DNA of 64,000 bases from positions 5,456,001-5,520,000 of the forward strand of contig OX637339.1 in NCBI GenBank assembly GCA_951799405.1. The letters are read 5' to 3'. Below are positions 36,873-48,649 of this stretch, piece after piece. The translations under genes were made by a program, and so were the position numbers. The first letter of the stretch is position 1, and the number at the start of each line of letters is the position of its first letter. The notes beneath the pieces are model-generated. The model saw only the letters and a list, made by a program, of their open reading frames with translations, was not told the DNA's origin and searched no databases. This stretch comes from Agapetus fuscipes. Lineage: Eukaryota > Arthropoda > Insecta > Trichoptera > Glossosomatidae.

Positions 36873-37432
36873 GGCCGGTCTTATAAACGTCCGTTAGTTC
36901 AATGTCATACCAAATTAACCAAAATATAATACAAACGCCACATTTTTGTCTTATAACGATCCGTTAGTTTTATTTCTGTAAAAAGTTACCAACAGAACTA
37001 ACCGACAGCCTACCCATCGATTAATCGCAGTTAACGGCCGGTTAGTTAAGGTTTGAGGTTAGGTCAGCTGTCAAAAGCATTGTTTCTTTGCGGTGAGTTT
37101 TGCGTGTCATTGGACTTCTACGCTCTACCCTGTTGAAGAGAATTTCTTCCGACAGTGAAAGAGAATTAATTAAAATTGGGTATATTAATCGTTTTCGTAT
37201 TTGTCATAAACAATTTTAGGTTATGTTTCGTCTCTGACAGCAAACGAGTGACGTATGTTCATGAATGCACTTAAAAAATCATCGAAAATACGAGTGCATT
37301 ACTGAAAACTAACGGATGGTTAAAAAAGCTTTATAGGATGACCATCGGTAGGATCAATCCGTAAACGACCATCCGTAAGTTAATTGTCAAGATAGTTACG
37401 GATATTTGGTCTCTCGTTTATAAGACCGGCCC
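36873..37432. mobile_element. Harbinger-like MITE with TTA target duplication
   Basis: Ends GGCCGGTCTTATAAAC and, reversed, GGGCCGGTCTTATAAAC. TTA flanks at 36870-36872 and 37433-37435. The host sequence on both sides is a copy of the repeat at 21598-21660, so the filled and empty states can be compared. Confidence 0.8.
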
Positions 37433-38096
37433 TTAAAGGTCATCTTTGAATCAAATGGTAGATAAGCCAAACAAGCACTAGGGAGACGATAAGGATTAAA
37501 AAATAATGGAATAATCAACCTTGCCGAAGAGTGTAATTTTTTGTGTGAATTTCTCTCCATCTCTTTTTGAGGAAAATGTAGATGAAGCTTTTGAATGTTT
37601 TTTTTTTGAAAAATCATTCCTTGATCGGAATCCATTTTTTTCGCCTGCCAGCGCGTTTACGAAAGACTAATTGTTTGTTTTATTGCAACCTTGGTAAAGA
37701 GGTCTCGGATAGTCTAGGTGCTACTGTAGTTTCCTTGACAACGACGCTAAATTTGAGTTGAAAGTTGATGAATACTTAGTAAACGCTTAAGTAATACTTG
37801 TCTATAATGTGTGTGACTCAGTCATGATTATATTTACTATGGAAAAACCATAATAATAAGTAAAGATTTCAACCCATCCCATGCAAACTATTGCATCTGC
37901 CTAAGCTCTTTTGTTTGATGATCTTATTAAAAAAAAAATGTCACAGTAGATACATGTTGTAACCCTTTGAGTATGGATGACATGCACAGATGTGATTAGC
38001 AAACTTATGCTTTGAGCTATTAGCATTTTTACATGTCATCAAAGTTTGAAGGTGCCTCTAGAAGGAATGTTGACATCTGTGAATAAAGGTAGGATG

Positions 38097-38325
38097 CAGT
38101 GGCGAAGGGTGCCATACAAGCCGGTTCCCATCGGCTTATCTTTTAAAATGATGTAACAAAGTAGTTAAAAAATATATACACAGAGTAAAAAAATACATTT
38201 AAAACCAAAGAAACAATACATATTTTTTCCCCATTGAAACCATGCAGTCTACTTTATTATCATTTTTGCCTCATTTTAAACGGGAAACCGATGGGAATCG
38301 GCGTGTATGGCACCCTTCGCCACTG
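38097..38325. mobile_element. hAT-type MITE with perfect 8-bp target duplication
   Basis: Terminal inverted repeats of about 38 bp starting CAGTGGCGAAGGGTGCCATA, with three mismatches at most, and GTAGGATG at 38089-38096 and 38326-38333. 229 bp, no coding capacity. Confidence 0.92.
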
Positions 38326-39954
38326 GTAGGATGTCAGTTACTGCATAAAAAAATGAGTCAAAAGATAATCCATAGTAAAACGGGAGGCATATTTTAAAAG
38401 GTGAAAAAAATCCCTAACGAAAAGGTTAAACAAGGTGATTGATTTTATGCAACAAATGATATCTTTATATTAAAAGACCTATATTGACATCCATAGTTCT
38501 ATTCTATGGTTATCTTCTCAAAAAAATAATGCTTGGCAGATGGGATAGTTTATGTGATGGGGGTTGATTGATATTTAATAAGACACCTGTTGTTTGTTTT
38601 TTATGAAATTTACAATATCCTCGATTGGAAGAGTTTCCAACCCTCCCTGCTATTTGTGAATGTTTATTTTTTTATCTAGTTTATTTTAGTTACCGGGATT
38701 ATCCTTGTCTGTAGATTGCATTGTTAGGAAATAGTGTCTCCATTTGGCAATTGTTCTGCAATGTTCAGGCAGTATATATTACTTGGGTGACAAATCATAA
38801 GCCATTGTTTAAACCAGTGATTCCCAAAGTGGTCAATATCGACCCCTGGGGGTCTACGGGATACTCGATGGGGGTCTACATTGACCTGACATAAAAATGG
38901 GGTCTACCAGAAGAATTATACAAACTCGTGGTCGTCCATCTATCAAATTGCGTGTGTATGCCGAACTGAGGAGGAACTGGTAATTTGACCAACAATTGTG
39001 AAATATTTGAAAATTAAATCCCGTCTAGCCCTCTTTACGATGGCTTTGATCTTGAGTTTATGGATGTCATTGGGTCCATCGACAATATAAGTTGCAAAGA
39101 TATATTGATATTTAAGCAGGCACATGTAAGTTTGTGCTTACACATGCTGCATTTTTACAAAATTTTATACAAAATAAACCAATCCTCACATGAACATAAA
39201 CTTTGCAACTCCTGCTGCGTTTCCCTGAAATCGGGGTGGCAAAATTGAACCAAATTTTACAGAATGGGGGTCAGCCTCATACCAACCTATTAATTGAAGG
39301 AACTTTTAATTATTAATTAATAATTCATTAAATACAATTGATGAAGTATTACTTGAAAATGGCAATACCTGTTGTTGGTCAGAACGAAATAGGTTGGTGA
39401 ATTGCATTCTTTTTCATAATGTGTATATTTTTAAAATTACATAATACAAGTAAAAAAATAAAGTTCAAAATACATAATATTAGAAATCAACTGTTTAATA
39501 CTGTTTTTTATTTATCATACAAGATGGGAAATGGCTGATGAATGTGAAATGAATCCAAGCTATCTATTAATGTAAAAATTACGCTTTATACTTACCGCGT
39601 AAACAATATTCTTTGTAAAAAATAATGTTAAAAAACCTGATGCATAAAACCCACTTAGTCTATTGTTATTTAAAAACCAAAAATTATGTGATTTATTTTG
39701 TATAATTATTATGGTGTGTTATTTAACTGTATGTCAGTCAACCTTTTTAATTAACTGAACATACCTTTTTTTCCTATTCAAAAAGTTATGTATGATTTAT
39801 AATTAAAGTCGCATATGTCTTAGAAGTACAGAGGCTTTCTATTCAACTAGAATAAAACTAAAAAAATCATGTATAAATTAATCTTATTTTATGCAGGCAT
39901 ACATTTAGCATTCCTCATCAAAACTACTTAAAACGCTCAATTCAAATCCTGCGT

Positions 39955-40685
39955 AATAATAATAATAATAATAATAAGTTCATTTGTATGGCGCCTTTTC
40001 ATGACCCTTGGTCATCCCAAAGGCGCCGGTTGTGGAGGTGGGAAGAGGTGGGTCTTCAGCTGCCTCCTGAAAACCGCCTCACTATCTATGGTCCGCAGCC
40101 TGTCAGGCAGCGAGTTCCAGGCCGCGGGCGCAGCGACACGGAAGGCGCGCTCCCCGAACACCGTGTTGGGGCTTCGTCTCGGGATCTCCAGAAGGTTGCC
40201 GCTTGTTGATGCCGATCTCAGCGTTAGTCCCCTGGTACTGATTGTTACTGGTGTGATGAGCTCTCTGATGTATTGTGGAGCCCCTCCATGAAGAGCTTTA
40301 TGTACTATCACACACAGTTTAAATTTGATGCGTTCGGGTACGCGAAGCCAGTGAAGCCTCTGAAGAAGTGGTGAAATGTGGCAGAATTTGGAGGAGTTAT
40401 AGATCAACCTCGCTGCCGCATTTTGTAGGGACTGCAGCCTGTGAAGTTGACTAACTGGCTGACCTGCAAATATCACGTTGCAGTAGTCCATTCTGGACAC
40501 CACAAAGGCGTTCACCAGACTCCTGGTGGCCTCTATTGGCAGGCATCTCCTAATGGCTTTGATCTGCCGGAGACCAAAGAATCCTGCCCTGATTGTCTTG
40601 CCGATGTGGTCTCCAAGATACAGGTGTTGATCTAATTGTACCCCCAAGAGCCTTACGCTTTTTGCTGGGGTCACCTTACTGCGTA
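39955..40685 (-). mobile_element. 5'-truncated L2/CR1-type LINE
   Basis: An open frame from 40674 to 40012 encodes the C-terminal reverse-transcriptase region (VRLLGVQLDQHL, VVSRMDYCNVIFAG, LQSLQNAAARLIY, FRVAAPAAWNSLP, FRRQLKTHLF). It ends in a TAA/AAT trinucleotide tail at 39956-39976. The frame is still open, so it is a young insertion, but the copy lacks ORF1, the endonuclease and most of RT. Confidence 0.9.
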
Positions 40686-40689
40686 CAAC

Positions 40690-43600
40690 TTAAGGATTGT
40701 ATAGTACACAACCCGCACTCCAAGCATTAGTATTTGTGGGCAAATAAATCTCTTCTGCTCTTCAACAGATGTATGTTGTCATTAAAATTATTTAGATCAA
40801 TATCTTATGAAACATTTCAGTAAATTGATGTTATAAAAACTGAATTGATCCACAAGTTCATCTTTCCATTGCTTTTGGAAACAGTTTTAAATTGGGCTGA
40901 ATATTCTTTCAAATATTGAGCACAACGGAATATGAAGGAGACCTTAAAAACCAAGTCAATTCCACTGTTAGTTTGTAAATTACAAATTTTACAATCCTTA
41001 TTAAAGACTGCTTTGTAATTTATTACCCGTAGGTTTTTTGTAAATTTTATCCACAATGATAAAAAGAGAAACTCACATTTCTAAACGTCTCACCACCACC
41101 TGCTCCCAGCAGATGTAATGCATTGCCCTGACAAGCGGGGCGACGAGTCAAGTTGTAAATTAATTGTTTTTGTGCATTAAACATGTTATTATTGATATTT
41201 TGTTGATTATTTTAACTGTCAATGCATCCATAATATCCCTCTCTCTAACAATTAACTGGTAACATATTTCACTACTCAATCAATAACCAATATCCCTACT
41301 TACTTAAACCACTGCCCTTGTATTTATTACTGACTCATAGATGTAAATTTCATTTTAGGCACAAAGTACATACACGCGCTTATAGTAGGTAGCACTATTT
41401 TCTTTCTTCCCATACTTATCACTAAACAATTTCTGTCCTACAAATATTTGAACTTACTGTTTTGGTTTTCTTTTCAATCTATGAAAGGCTATAGGTACAG
41501 AAATTATTGTCAAATGTAATGCAAGTAAAGCAATCTACCATCTACTGACAAAGTTAGTTTCTAAATATAAATTAAAATAAGTTTTTAGAAAACAAACTGC
41601 TATATACTCGTATATTTTTTTTTATAAATGAATATGCCTAAGCGCCATGGGACTTCATCCGCCCATCTTCAGAGGCTGACTGAGATGGAAACCAACAAAA
41701 GGATTAAAATTCAAGGTAGGAAAGAGAAAGTGGGTGTTTGTTTTGTGCTGTAATAATCATATTTCAGTTTGTATAAGTCCATTTCATTTTGTATATCATG
41801 TATTCCTTTTTATTTGAACACATACTCCCGTTTCTTTTCATTTTAAAGATTGATAGATTGATTTGGTAATGAGTGCAGTATTAAATAACACTTTTTCATA
41901 GCACAACTACATGTAATTTTACTCTTCAATATTTCCTATAATAAATCTAACATTAAACTGTAAACTAATTTTACTTATTATGGTGTGAACTGTAACCAAT
42001 ATGAAATTTATCACGGTTTATATTCATCTTGTACAATGGAGTCCGCTCATTTAACTAGAATGAAAAAATTGATGTCACTTTGCCGTGTTGCTAGGTGCTT
42101 GTGATTGGTTGCTTAGGACCTTAGTTTCGAATCTGACGACCAGCATCCTAGCATCCATACAAACTACAATATTCGACTTAGAGACGGGACATATAGAAAA
42201 TGTTAAGTATATTTCACAGTGCTGTAAATTAAATAAAACCTGTGATTATCTGGAATCTAATTCTTTATTTACCGATAATACCAATCTGTGACATCATCCA
42301 GCTCAAGGAAATGTTGAATGTGCGGACTTCATTACATTCATAGTTTAAAGTTACAACTTTGTTTTGTGTAAAGTCTATTGTTATCCTACATAAGTATTAA
42401 GAGTGTAGGTTGTTTTATCCATTGAGCTTTGGACATTTTGATTGAATATCTAAGAATAGTTTTACTTATTCCCTGTGTCTATTAATCCCTTATTTGTAAC
42501 GTAGTGCCATTTTACTTTTGATACATTAAAAGGCTGGTTGTTTCAATAAATAGTTTGTTAACAATAATCTTTTCCGATTTCAATTGTGCACGTTAGTTGT
42601 AGCAAAGCTCTGCACCTGTGCCCCTAGTATACAATATTGCTACTAGAGATAACTCCTGAAGATTAAAAATTATATGTAAAAAAGGTTCAAGACATGATGA
42701 TCATACCCGAATCAGTGGTAATACCAGTCATTTATTTGGTTCTATGATAAAGCTATGATGAAAGCAACATACGCTCATGATTTTATTTACACATTATAAT
42801 TAAATTCTCAGATAAATTACACTTGTTGGATATTAGATATTAGATGAACTGCTGGGAGAGAACTTACATTATTGTCGACATTTCGTTGGCGACATAACTA
42901 AAGTCTTAGGCGCATTGAGAATAATGCAAGCTCTCCCTTGACGGTTTGTATAATATAAAAAAATGTAATTAATCCTGATATTCTATTATAACATGTCAAA
43001 CGACCATAACTCCAGTTTTAATTTATTGTACTATACATGATTTTCTTTTTTTTTAAGAAATCCTGTGCGATTAGATTCTAGAGACTCTAGGGGTCTATGA
43101 CACTTGTTGCAGTGCCGCAGAGGTGTACGAGCTTGGTCGTCGCTACAAAGCGCCAATACTCAAGCAAGACCCAGTTGCTGTAAGGCTGGATGGACCTTTG
43201 GTGTTTATTCTTTTTGAACACTTTATTATTGTTGAATTAACTCATCCTAATGTAGAGTCAATAATACTTTAGTTGACTTCAAGCTCGTCTATAAAATCAC
43301 TGAGTCATTCTCATAAGCTTGTCATTTTGTTCAGTTCAAAGTTCAGTAACTCTTTTTGAGACAGCTGGCCCAAGTATTTTGTCAACACAGTGCCTAATGA
43401 CTGAGTTATTTGCCAAAATATTTTATAGTCATATAAGCTGTGGTTAATTTTTAAGCTTAGCTTTTTATCCCAATGAATTTCTATGTATAAGTACACATCA
43501 ATGTTTTCGTTTTAATAAGAAACTGCCATCATTGAATTCAGTCCCAATATTGTAATTTTTTAATGTTAAGTTATTACCTTTTATTTTTTTTATATTTCTC

Positions 43601-44950
43601 TTTTTTATGTTTAAATATATTTTTATTTTGTATAAACTCCTAATTTCAATCAATTATTGTGTCAGTTTTTTAAGAATTTTACTAAAAAATGGCAACCATT
43701 GCTTTAGATTTTGTAGTATGATCAGTTTATTTCAAAATAATGAAATTTATCTATTTTCTAAATCATAATTCACCTCAACTGTGAGCTCACTACTTAAAAT
43801 ATTTCAAATGATGCAGTAATTAATTATGTCATTTTCTTTTGATAAAAAAACACAGGTTATCTATTTTGTCAATTTTATATTTATTAATTTATCATAGTTA
43901 TTTACAAGACCACAATAGAAGTAATCAATACAAAAAAAAAATTGGCCATTCTTTTTCTGGTTTCGGCCACATATTCTGTAGTAATGTAAACGGATCGTAA
44001 AAACTTAGGTAAAATTAGGACTATCGGTGCTATTTGACAAGAGTCAAATGTCACTTTTAATAGATCACCATGAAGTTATTGTGTTGATTCCCTCATGGTT
44101 TTTATTTTATATTTTAGTAAACAAATCCTATTGACATGTCTCAAGTTACAAGAAAAGTATAAGTGAGGTTGTGTTAAAAGTCAAGAAGTATTTTGTCAAA
44201 GAAAAACAAATGCCAGTTAACTTAATCAGTTGTTGGCCCCAAACAACACCCTCGCTCATTTATCAGCTACATTTGTTACGATCCGTTTACATGTGTATTT
44301 GTGTTTAACTAAAGTTCAAAAATTAGGCCAAACTTTGAACTATACATGGCCGGAATTCAGAGAAAGGTTGCTAACTCATGATGATTTGAAGTTAATACCT
44401 CTTTTACATACGAGTATGTTTTGGTAAATTCCTATTACATCGCGGCATTGACTTGATGTAACGGTTAGTTTGGTTATTTTTAATATAAAATTGAAAAAAT
44501 AGTCACTTACCAAACTTTGCCAAATCTACATGGACGATGTGATGGAAAGTTACATTAGATTTTTGCACATGCTTGCATTTTACAAAAACAATGCAGTCAA
44601 AACATTTTACGTCAAAGGCTCAATGTAAATATATTTTTAAGAATATTTATACTTCAGTTAGGTTTTTAAATTTGTTAGGAAAAAATAAAGTTTGCAGATT
44701 ATTTCATCTGAAAAATTGGGTTTTCTTTCACGTTAATGACACACAACCACTTATAATATTAGTTTTAATATTTAGGAACAATATTTCGAGTTGATTGAAA
44801 CAAAAATTATATATACACTAATTTTGAGAGTTGTACAACTATGACTTGCTGAAAAATGAGAAAAAACATCACTTTTCATTGATCAATATAATGAATATAA
44901 ATACAACATTGGTTGTAAAAATAACGAACCATAAAAAACCATAAAGGCCA
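40690..44950. other. Gene-free AT-rich stretch
   Basis: No protein family recognised. A short open segment at 41628-41716 (MNMPKRHGTSSAHLQRLTEM) ends at a GTAGGA donor-like site but has no partner exon that I could find. A LINE/SINE junction lies at 43038-43201. Confidence 0.4.
43038..43124 (-). mobile_element. Third copy of the same LINE 3' end, joined to a SINE-B piece
   Basis: TTTAAGAAATCCTGTGCGAT ... CACTTGTTGCAGTGCCGCAGAGGTGT matches the 3' end at 62530-62605. It passes directly into a minus-strand SINE-B fragment at 43125-43201. Confidence 0.7.
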
Positions 44951-44954
44951 TACA

Positions 44955-45150
44955 CTTTGCTTGCCCTTCAAGTACTTGCCACCTGCGGTTTGACAGATTG
45001 CCGACAGCAGTCACTTCAAGAGGCGTCTCAAGACCGATCTGTTCACTGAATCCTTTGGGGCACCCTTGGAGTCACAATGTCACAAAACTAGACAGATTTA
45101 ACTTCATGCGGAAGCAGACTGTTCATGGAAGATGGTAATAATAATAATAG
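44955..45150 (+). mobile_element. L2/CR1-type LINE 3' end next to GET1
   Basis: Plus-strand SHFKRRLKTDLFTESFG (from about 45012) is the LINE C terminus, followed by an AATAAT tail at 45134-45150. The tail ends 18 bp from the GET1 stop codon. Confidence 0.75.
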
Positions 45151-45167
45151 ATGATGACACATTGAAA

Positions 45168-47969
45168 CTAGAAAGCTTTGACAAATGATCTCATGGCAAT
45201 TCTTGATATGATAACCCACGCATGGGGGGAGATTCCACCAGGTATGACATTGGGATAGCTAAGAAAATCTTGGAACGGAAACAAACTCTGCTGAAATATC
45301 AGGAGAGGGACGTTCTTGTACCACAACGAAGACAGCACAACTGTTGCGGCCAGGAACACCTGTATGCCATAAGTGATTCCCAGCTTCACCTTCAAAGTCC
45401 TGCCGATTCTCTCTTGGACCAGCTCCTTCTGCCGCTGTTCCAAGTTGATAATCTGTCTCTGCAGCCGGGCGTAGGCGGGGAACTGATCCTTCATGGAGAT
45501 CTTCTGCTGCTCAAACTTCAGGATGAACATCTCTTTGGATATGCTGCTTTCTTGTGAAGACTGACGGCAGAGGCAAACCCATAACTGGAAAAAATATATT
45601 AAAAAACTGTTAGGAGTCACTTAATAGCTCAGCTGGTAGAATGCTTGCGTTCCATACCAGAGGGCAGGGTTTCAGTCCTCACCAAAGGTGTCAGGGATGA
45701 TTTAAAACCCAAAAGACCAGCAACGTTTACTTGGAAAGATATGAGAAAATAGGTGACCCACACTTGAAACCAAGTGGTTGGCTTAATGCCCGCTTTCCAC
45801 TGCGAGCTGAGCGGACTCCGTACGGACTCCGCTCGACTAGCAACAGTAAATTTCATAGAAGTGCTTCCACCGACAGCGAGTCAGCGGAGCGGACTGAGCG
45901 AGTACAAAGAGTTACAAAAGTGGTCGCAGAGTTGAGCGAGTTTCCAGCGGACTCCGTACGGACTCCGCTCGACTAGCAACAGTAAATTTCATAGAAGTGC
46001 TTCCACCGACAGCGGAGTGAGCGGAGCTGACTGAGCGAGTAAAAATGGGTCCGCTGTGTCATGGTCTCGGCCGCTAGTTTTCAACTGACTCCGCTCCCCC
46101 GTGCCCCCCGCGCCAACCCGCGCAGTTGCGTGACAGCGATAAAACACATCATACATGATTTACAAAAACACATCATACATTATTTTATTAATTTGAAAAT
46201 ATTAAAATGTATGTTTTATTTCCAACATCTACTTTTTATGTTTAAAGCAAAATAATACATTACTTTTTATGTTTCGAAACAAAAAAAAACTCTTTTATTA
46301 ATAATTAAAACGTTTGATCTGGGCGTAGGCTGCAACGAGCTGTCACACACTGCACATCATACATTATTTTATAAATTTGAAAATATTAAAATGTATGTTT
46401 TATTTCCAACATCTACTTTTAATGTATTAAAGCAAAATAATACATTAATTTTTATTTTTCGAAACAAAAAAAAAAACTTTTTTTATTAATAATTAAAACG
46501 TTTGATCTGGGCGTAGGCTGCAACGAGCTGTCACACACTAGTTGGCTCCGCTAAGCCAGCTGTAGATGGAAGGCAAACAACTCTTTCATCTGACTCATCT
46601 CATTTCCCGCCTAGCTCACTCCGCCGAGCTCGTTGGCTGTGGAAGGCAAATACCATTATTTTTTAAAACTCTTTCGCAATGGAAGGCCAAAACTATTTCA
46701 CTACGCTCCGCTCAGCTATTTCCCGCTCCCGCTCAGCTATTTCCCGCTCGCAGTGGAAAGCGGGCATTAGGCTAGCCCCCTTATCTGTGAAAATAAATGG
46801 GATCTTCAGGAATAACTAGGTAATAAGTTGCACTATATGTGTAGCTTACGCTTTAACCATAAATATAAGAGCAAGCTCATTGTAAACAACGCAACTAAAC
46901 TACACAAATAGGTAGTTTGCAACTTTTATCTATGTTAACCCCAAAAGGGTCGCTTTAGTGAGTAAAATCTTTATAAAGCCATACGCCAACTACTACTTAA
47001 AACGGGGGTTTTCTTTCTCCCGAGGGAGGTAGTTTAATTTCTTATAAAGGCTGAGTTAAGCCATGTTGTTCAACAAATTTTGTACATCTGCGCCGAAAAC
47101 TTTCCAGGTCCCGTTTGTATGATAGAAGTGGCTTGTAAGTAAATATTATATTTATTTTAAACGGTATTGTAGTGATTTTGTACCTAACAGGGCTGTTAAT
47201 TTTGAGCAGCATGTGTGATGGTTTTGTGTCTCCCAGGTGTATGTCATTGAGCAACCTTGTTATTCTAGTCTCTTCAGACTCGTGGAAAGCGTTTAGAAGT
47301 GCTTTTTTCAGAGCTTCGTATTTTTCTGTTGCTGGGGGCGCCGTCACAATATCAGCTACAATTGTGAGCGTTGCATCATCCAGACTCATTACCAAGTGGT
47401 CAAATTTTGTTATGTCCACAGTGATGTTGGCCTGGCGGAATTGTGTTTCCGCTCGGAGAATCCACAAAGCGGCATTCTCCTTCCAGAAAGGAGCTAGCTT
47501 GACGCTAACCGCCGCAACGCATGTGGTTGGATTTTCGCCGGTCGCCATTTTTTTTTTTTTTTAACAAAATGGTTTTCAAACACTATTTTTGGTGAAAACT
47601 TGTTGACACTTGGTTGGAACACAATTTAATTGGAATAACACCCTTTTTAACTATTTATTCAAGTCGGGGTCACCAATGTAAAGGTCTTTGAGTGTTGGGT
47701 GTTATTAAATAAAAATCTTGCATGCCCTTTTCTTACACGCAAATTTTTTATTGTTTTTTCCAAGCTATTGTTTTTGGGAACAAAAGAAGCAGCATTCTAA
47801 AATTCAAAATTAACAGCCCTGTTAGGTACAAAATCACTACAGTATAATGCAATGAAACTTATTAATAAATTACTGCACTTACCGGTTTGAGTATTATCGG
47901 TAAAATAGCGCTAACAAAGCTTAAACATGTGAAATACAACAAAAGAAGAGATTCTACGGCGACCAACAT
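45168..47969 (-). CDS. GET1: Tail-anchored protein insertion receptor subunit GET1 / WRB
   Basis: ER membrane subunit that, with GET2/CAML, receives tail-anchored proteins from the GET3/TRC40 ATPase. Two exons on the minus strand: 47883-47969 (87 nt, 29 codons) and 45168-45584 (417 nt), total 167 residues; human WRB has 174. Exon 1 (MLVAVESLLLLYFTCLSFV...) supplies the first membrane segment, residues about 7-27, and ends at a consensus GTAAGT donor; exon 2 starts after TTTTTTCCAG in the same phase. The cytosolic coiled coil, about residues 42-90, contains the family hallmark MKDQFPAYARLQRQI, where the partner ATPase binds. Two further membrane segments follow (ITYGIQVFLAATVVLSSLWY and the C-terminal HAWVIISRIA region). 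The 2.3-kb intron carries SINEs, a MITE and an LTR-derived insertion ending about 37 bp from the donor. A LINE tail lies just downstream of the stop. Confidence 0.9.
45786..46767. mobile_element. 982-bp inverted-repeat element inserted in a SINE
   Basis: Perfect 22-bp inverted ends ATGCCCGCTTTCCACTGCGA(GC). It interrupts a SINE-A copy (45618-45785 and 46768-46855). Flanks are TA/TA; an alternative reading is a TTAA target with one base lost. The inside has GC-rich GGACTCCGCTC-type repeats (a block of about 150 bp duplicated between 45800 and 46040) and a duplicated AT-rich unit of about 188 bp (46136-46530). Confidence 0.85.
47168..47841 (-). mobile_element. Rearranged LTR retroelement with inverted U3-type ends
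   Basis: On the minus strand a 165-bp LTR (47677-47841, TGTAGTG ... TTTACA) is followed by a primer-binding-like TTGGTGACCCCGA and a 5' gag piece of a Ty3/gypsy-like element (47548-47206). The other terminus, 47168-47205, is the first 38 bp of the same LTR in the opposite orientation. The insertion is flanked by GTAT at 47164-47167 and 47842-47845. Both outer ends are therefore the TG-end of U3. Confidence 0.8.
47206..47548 (-). pseudogene. Truncated Ty3/gypsy-like gag fragment
   Basis: About 114 residues from an ATG at 47548. APFWKENAALWILRAETQFR, TKFDHLVMSLD and APPATEKYEALKKALL match the capsid start of gypsy-type Gag proteins. The frame runs into the inverted U3 fragment at 47205. It is a non-host remnant in the GET1 intron. 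Confidence 0.8.
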
Positions 47970-48361
47970 TTTGAGATAAGTGATTATAGCTACGCGCTTA
48001 AACTTAATTCGATAAATCAGAGATTGAAATCTACATTACTTCACAAAACATTCAACAAGCATGTGTTATTTATTTTAATTTATAATATTATTATTTGACA
48101 TCGATCGCAAAATAATTTTCTGTCACTGTACGCCTGTGACGACAGCCTGACAGGTGCCAGCCTGACAGCTGGGGATGAGAACTCACAAACCGGGTTTCCC
48201 AAGATGTATGGAATATATTTTTAATGAAAAAAAAATATTTTTAACTGAAATAAAAGTAATATACAATGAAACGGACATTAATTCAAAGAAAATTGAGAAC
48301 GAAATTAAATTAATAACAAAAAAACATGAGCGCCGAAAATATAGATGATAACTACATTTCC

Positions 48362-48600
48362 TTGACTTATTGGTTGGTATGAGGCTGACCACCCATACTG
48401 TAAAAAATGGTTCACTTTGCCAATGTCACCCCTGTTTCAGGGAAGGTCGGCAAACGTTGTGGGGCTTATGTTCATTTGAGGTTTGGATTTTATTTGTAAG
48501 TACACATTCAGCATTTGTAAGCGCGAACTACACTTGTTGGTTTGTGGGCATACATCTGAGAGCTTTAAATGAATATATCCTTGCAACTTAGATTATAGAT
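48362..48600 (+). repeat. Dispersed repeat C copy inside the satellite-bearing element
   Basis: Starts CCTTGACTTATTGGTTGGTA and ends CTTGCAACTTAGATTATAG. It is located between the left inverted end and the 172-bp array. Confidence 0.85.
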
Positions 48601-48649
48601 TAAAGATTATTATTACTACATACTACTACAAATACTTTAGTTTTTCCTT

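Noticed and set aside
40012..40674. 220-residue intact open frame as a host gene
   Set aside because: It encodes the C-terminal part of a LINE reverse transcriptase and ends in a trinucleotide tail.
41628..41716. Possible exon (MNMPKRHGTSSAHLQRLTEM) with donor-like GTAGGA
   Set aside because: No partner exon or known protein; may be an exon of an unseen gene or an old repeat. Left unassigned.
45222..45557. 111-residue plus-strand open frame
   Set aside because: Antisense shadow of GET1 exon 2.
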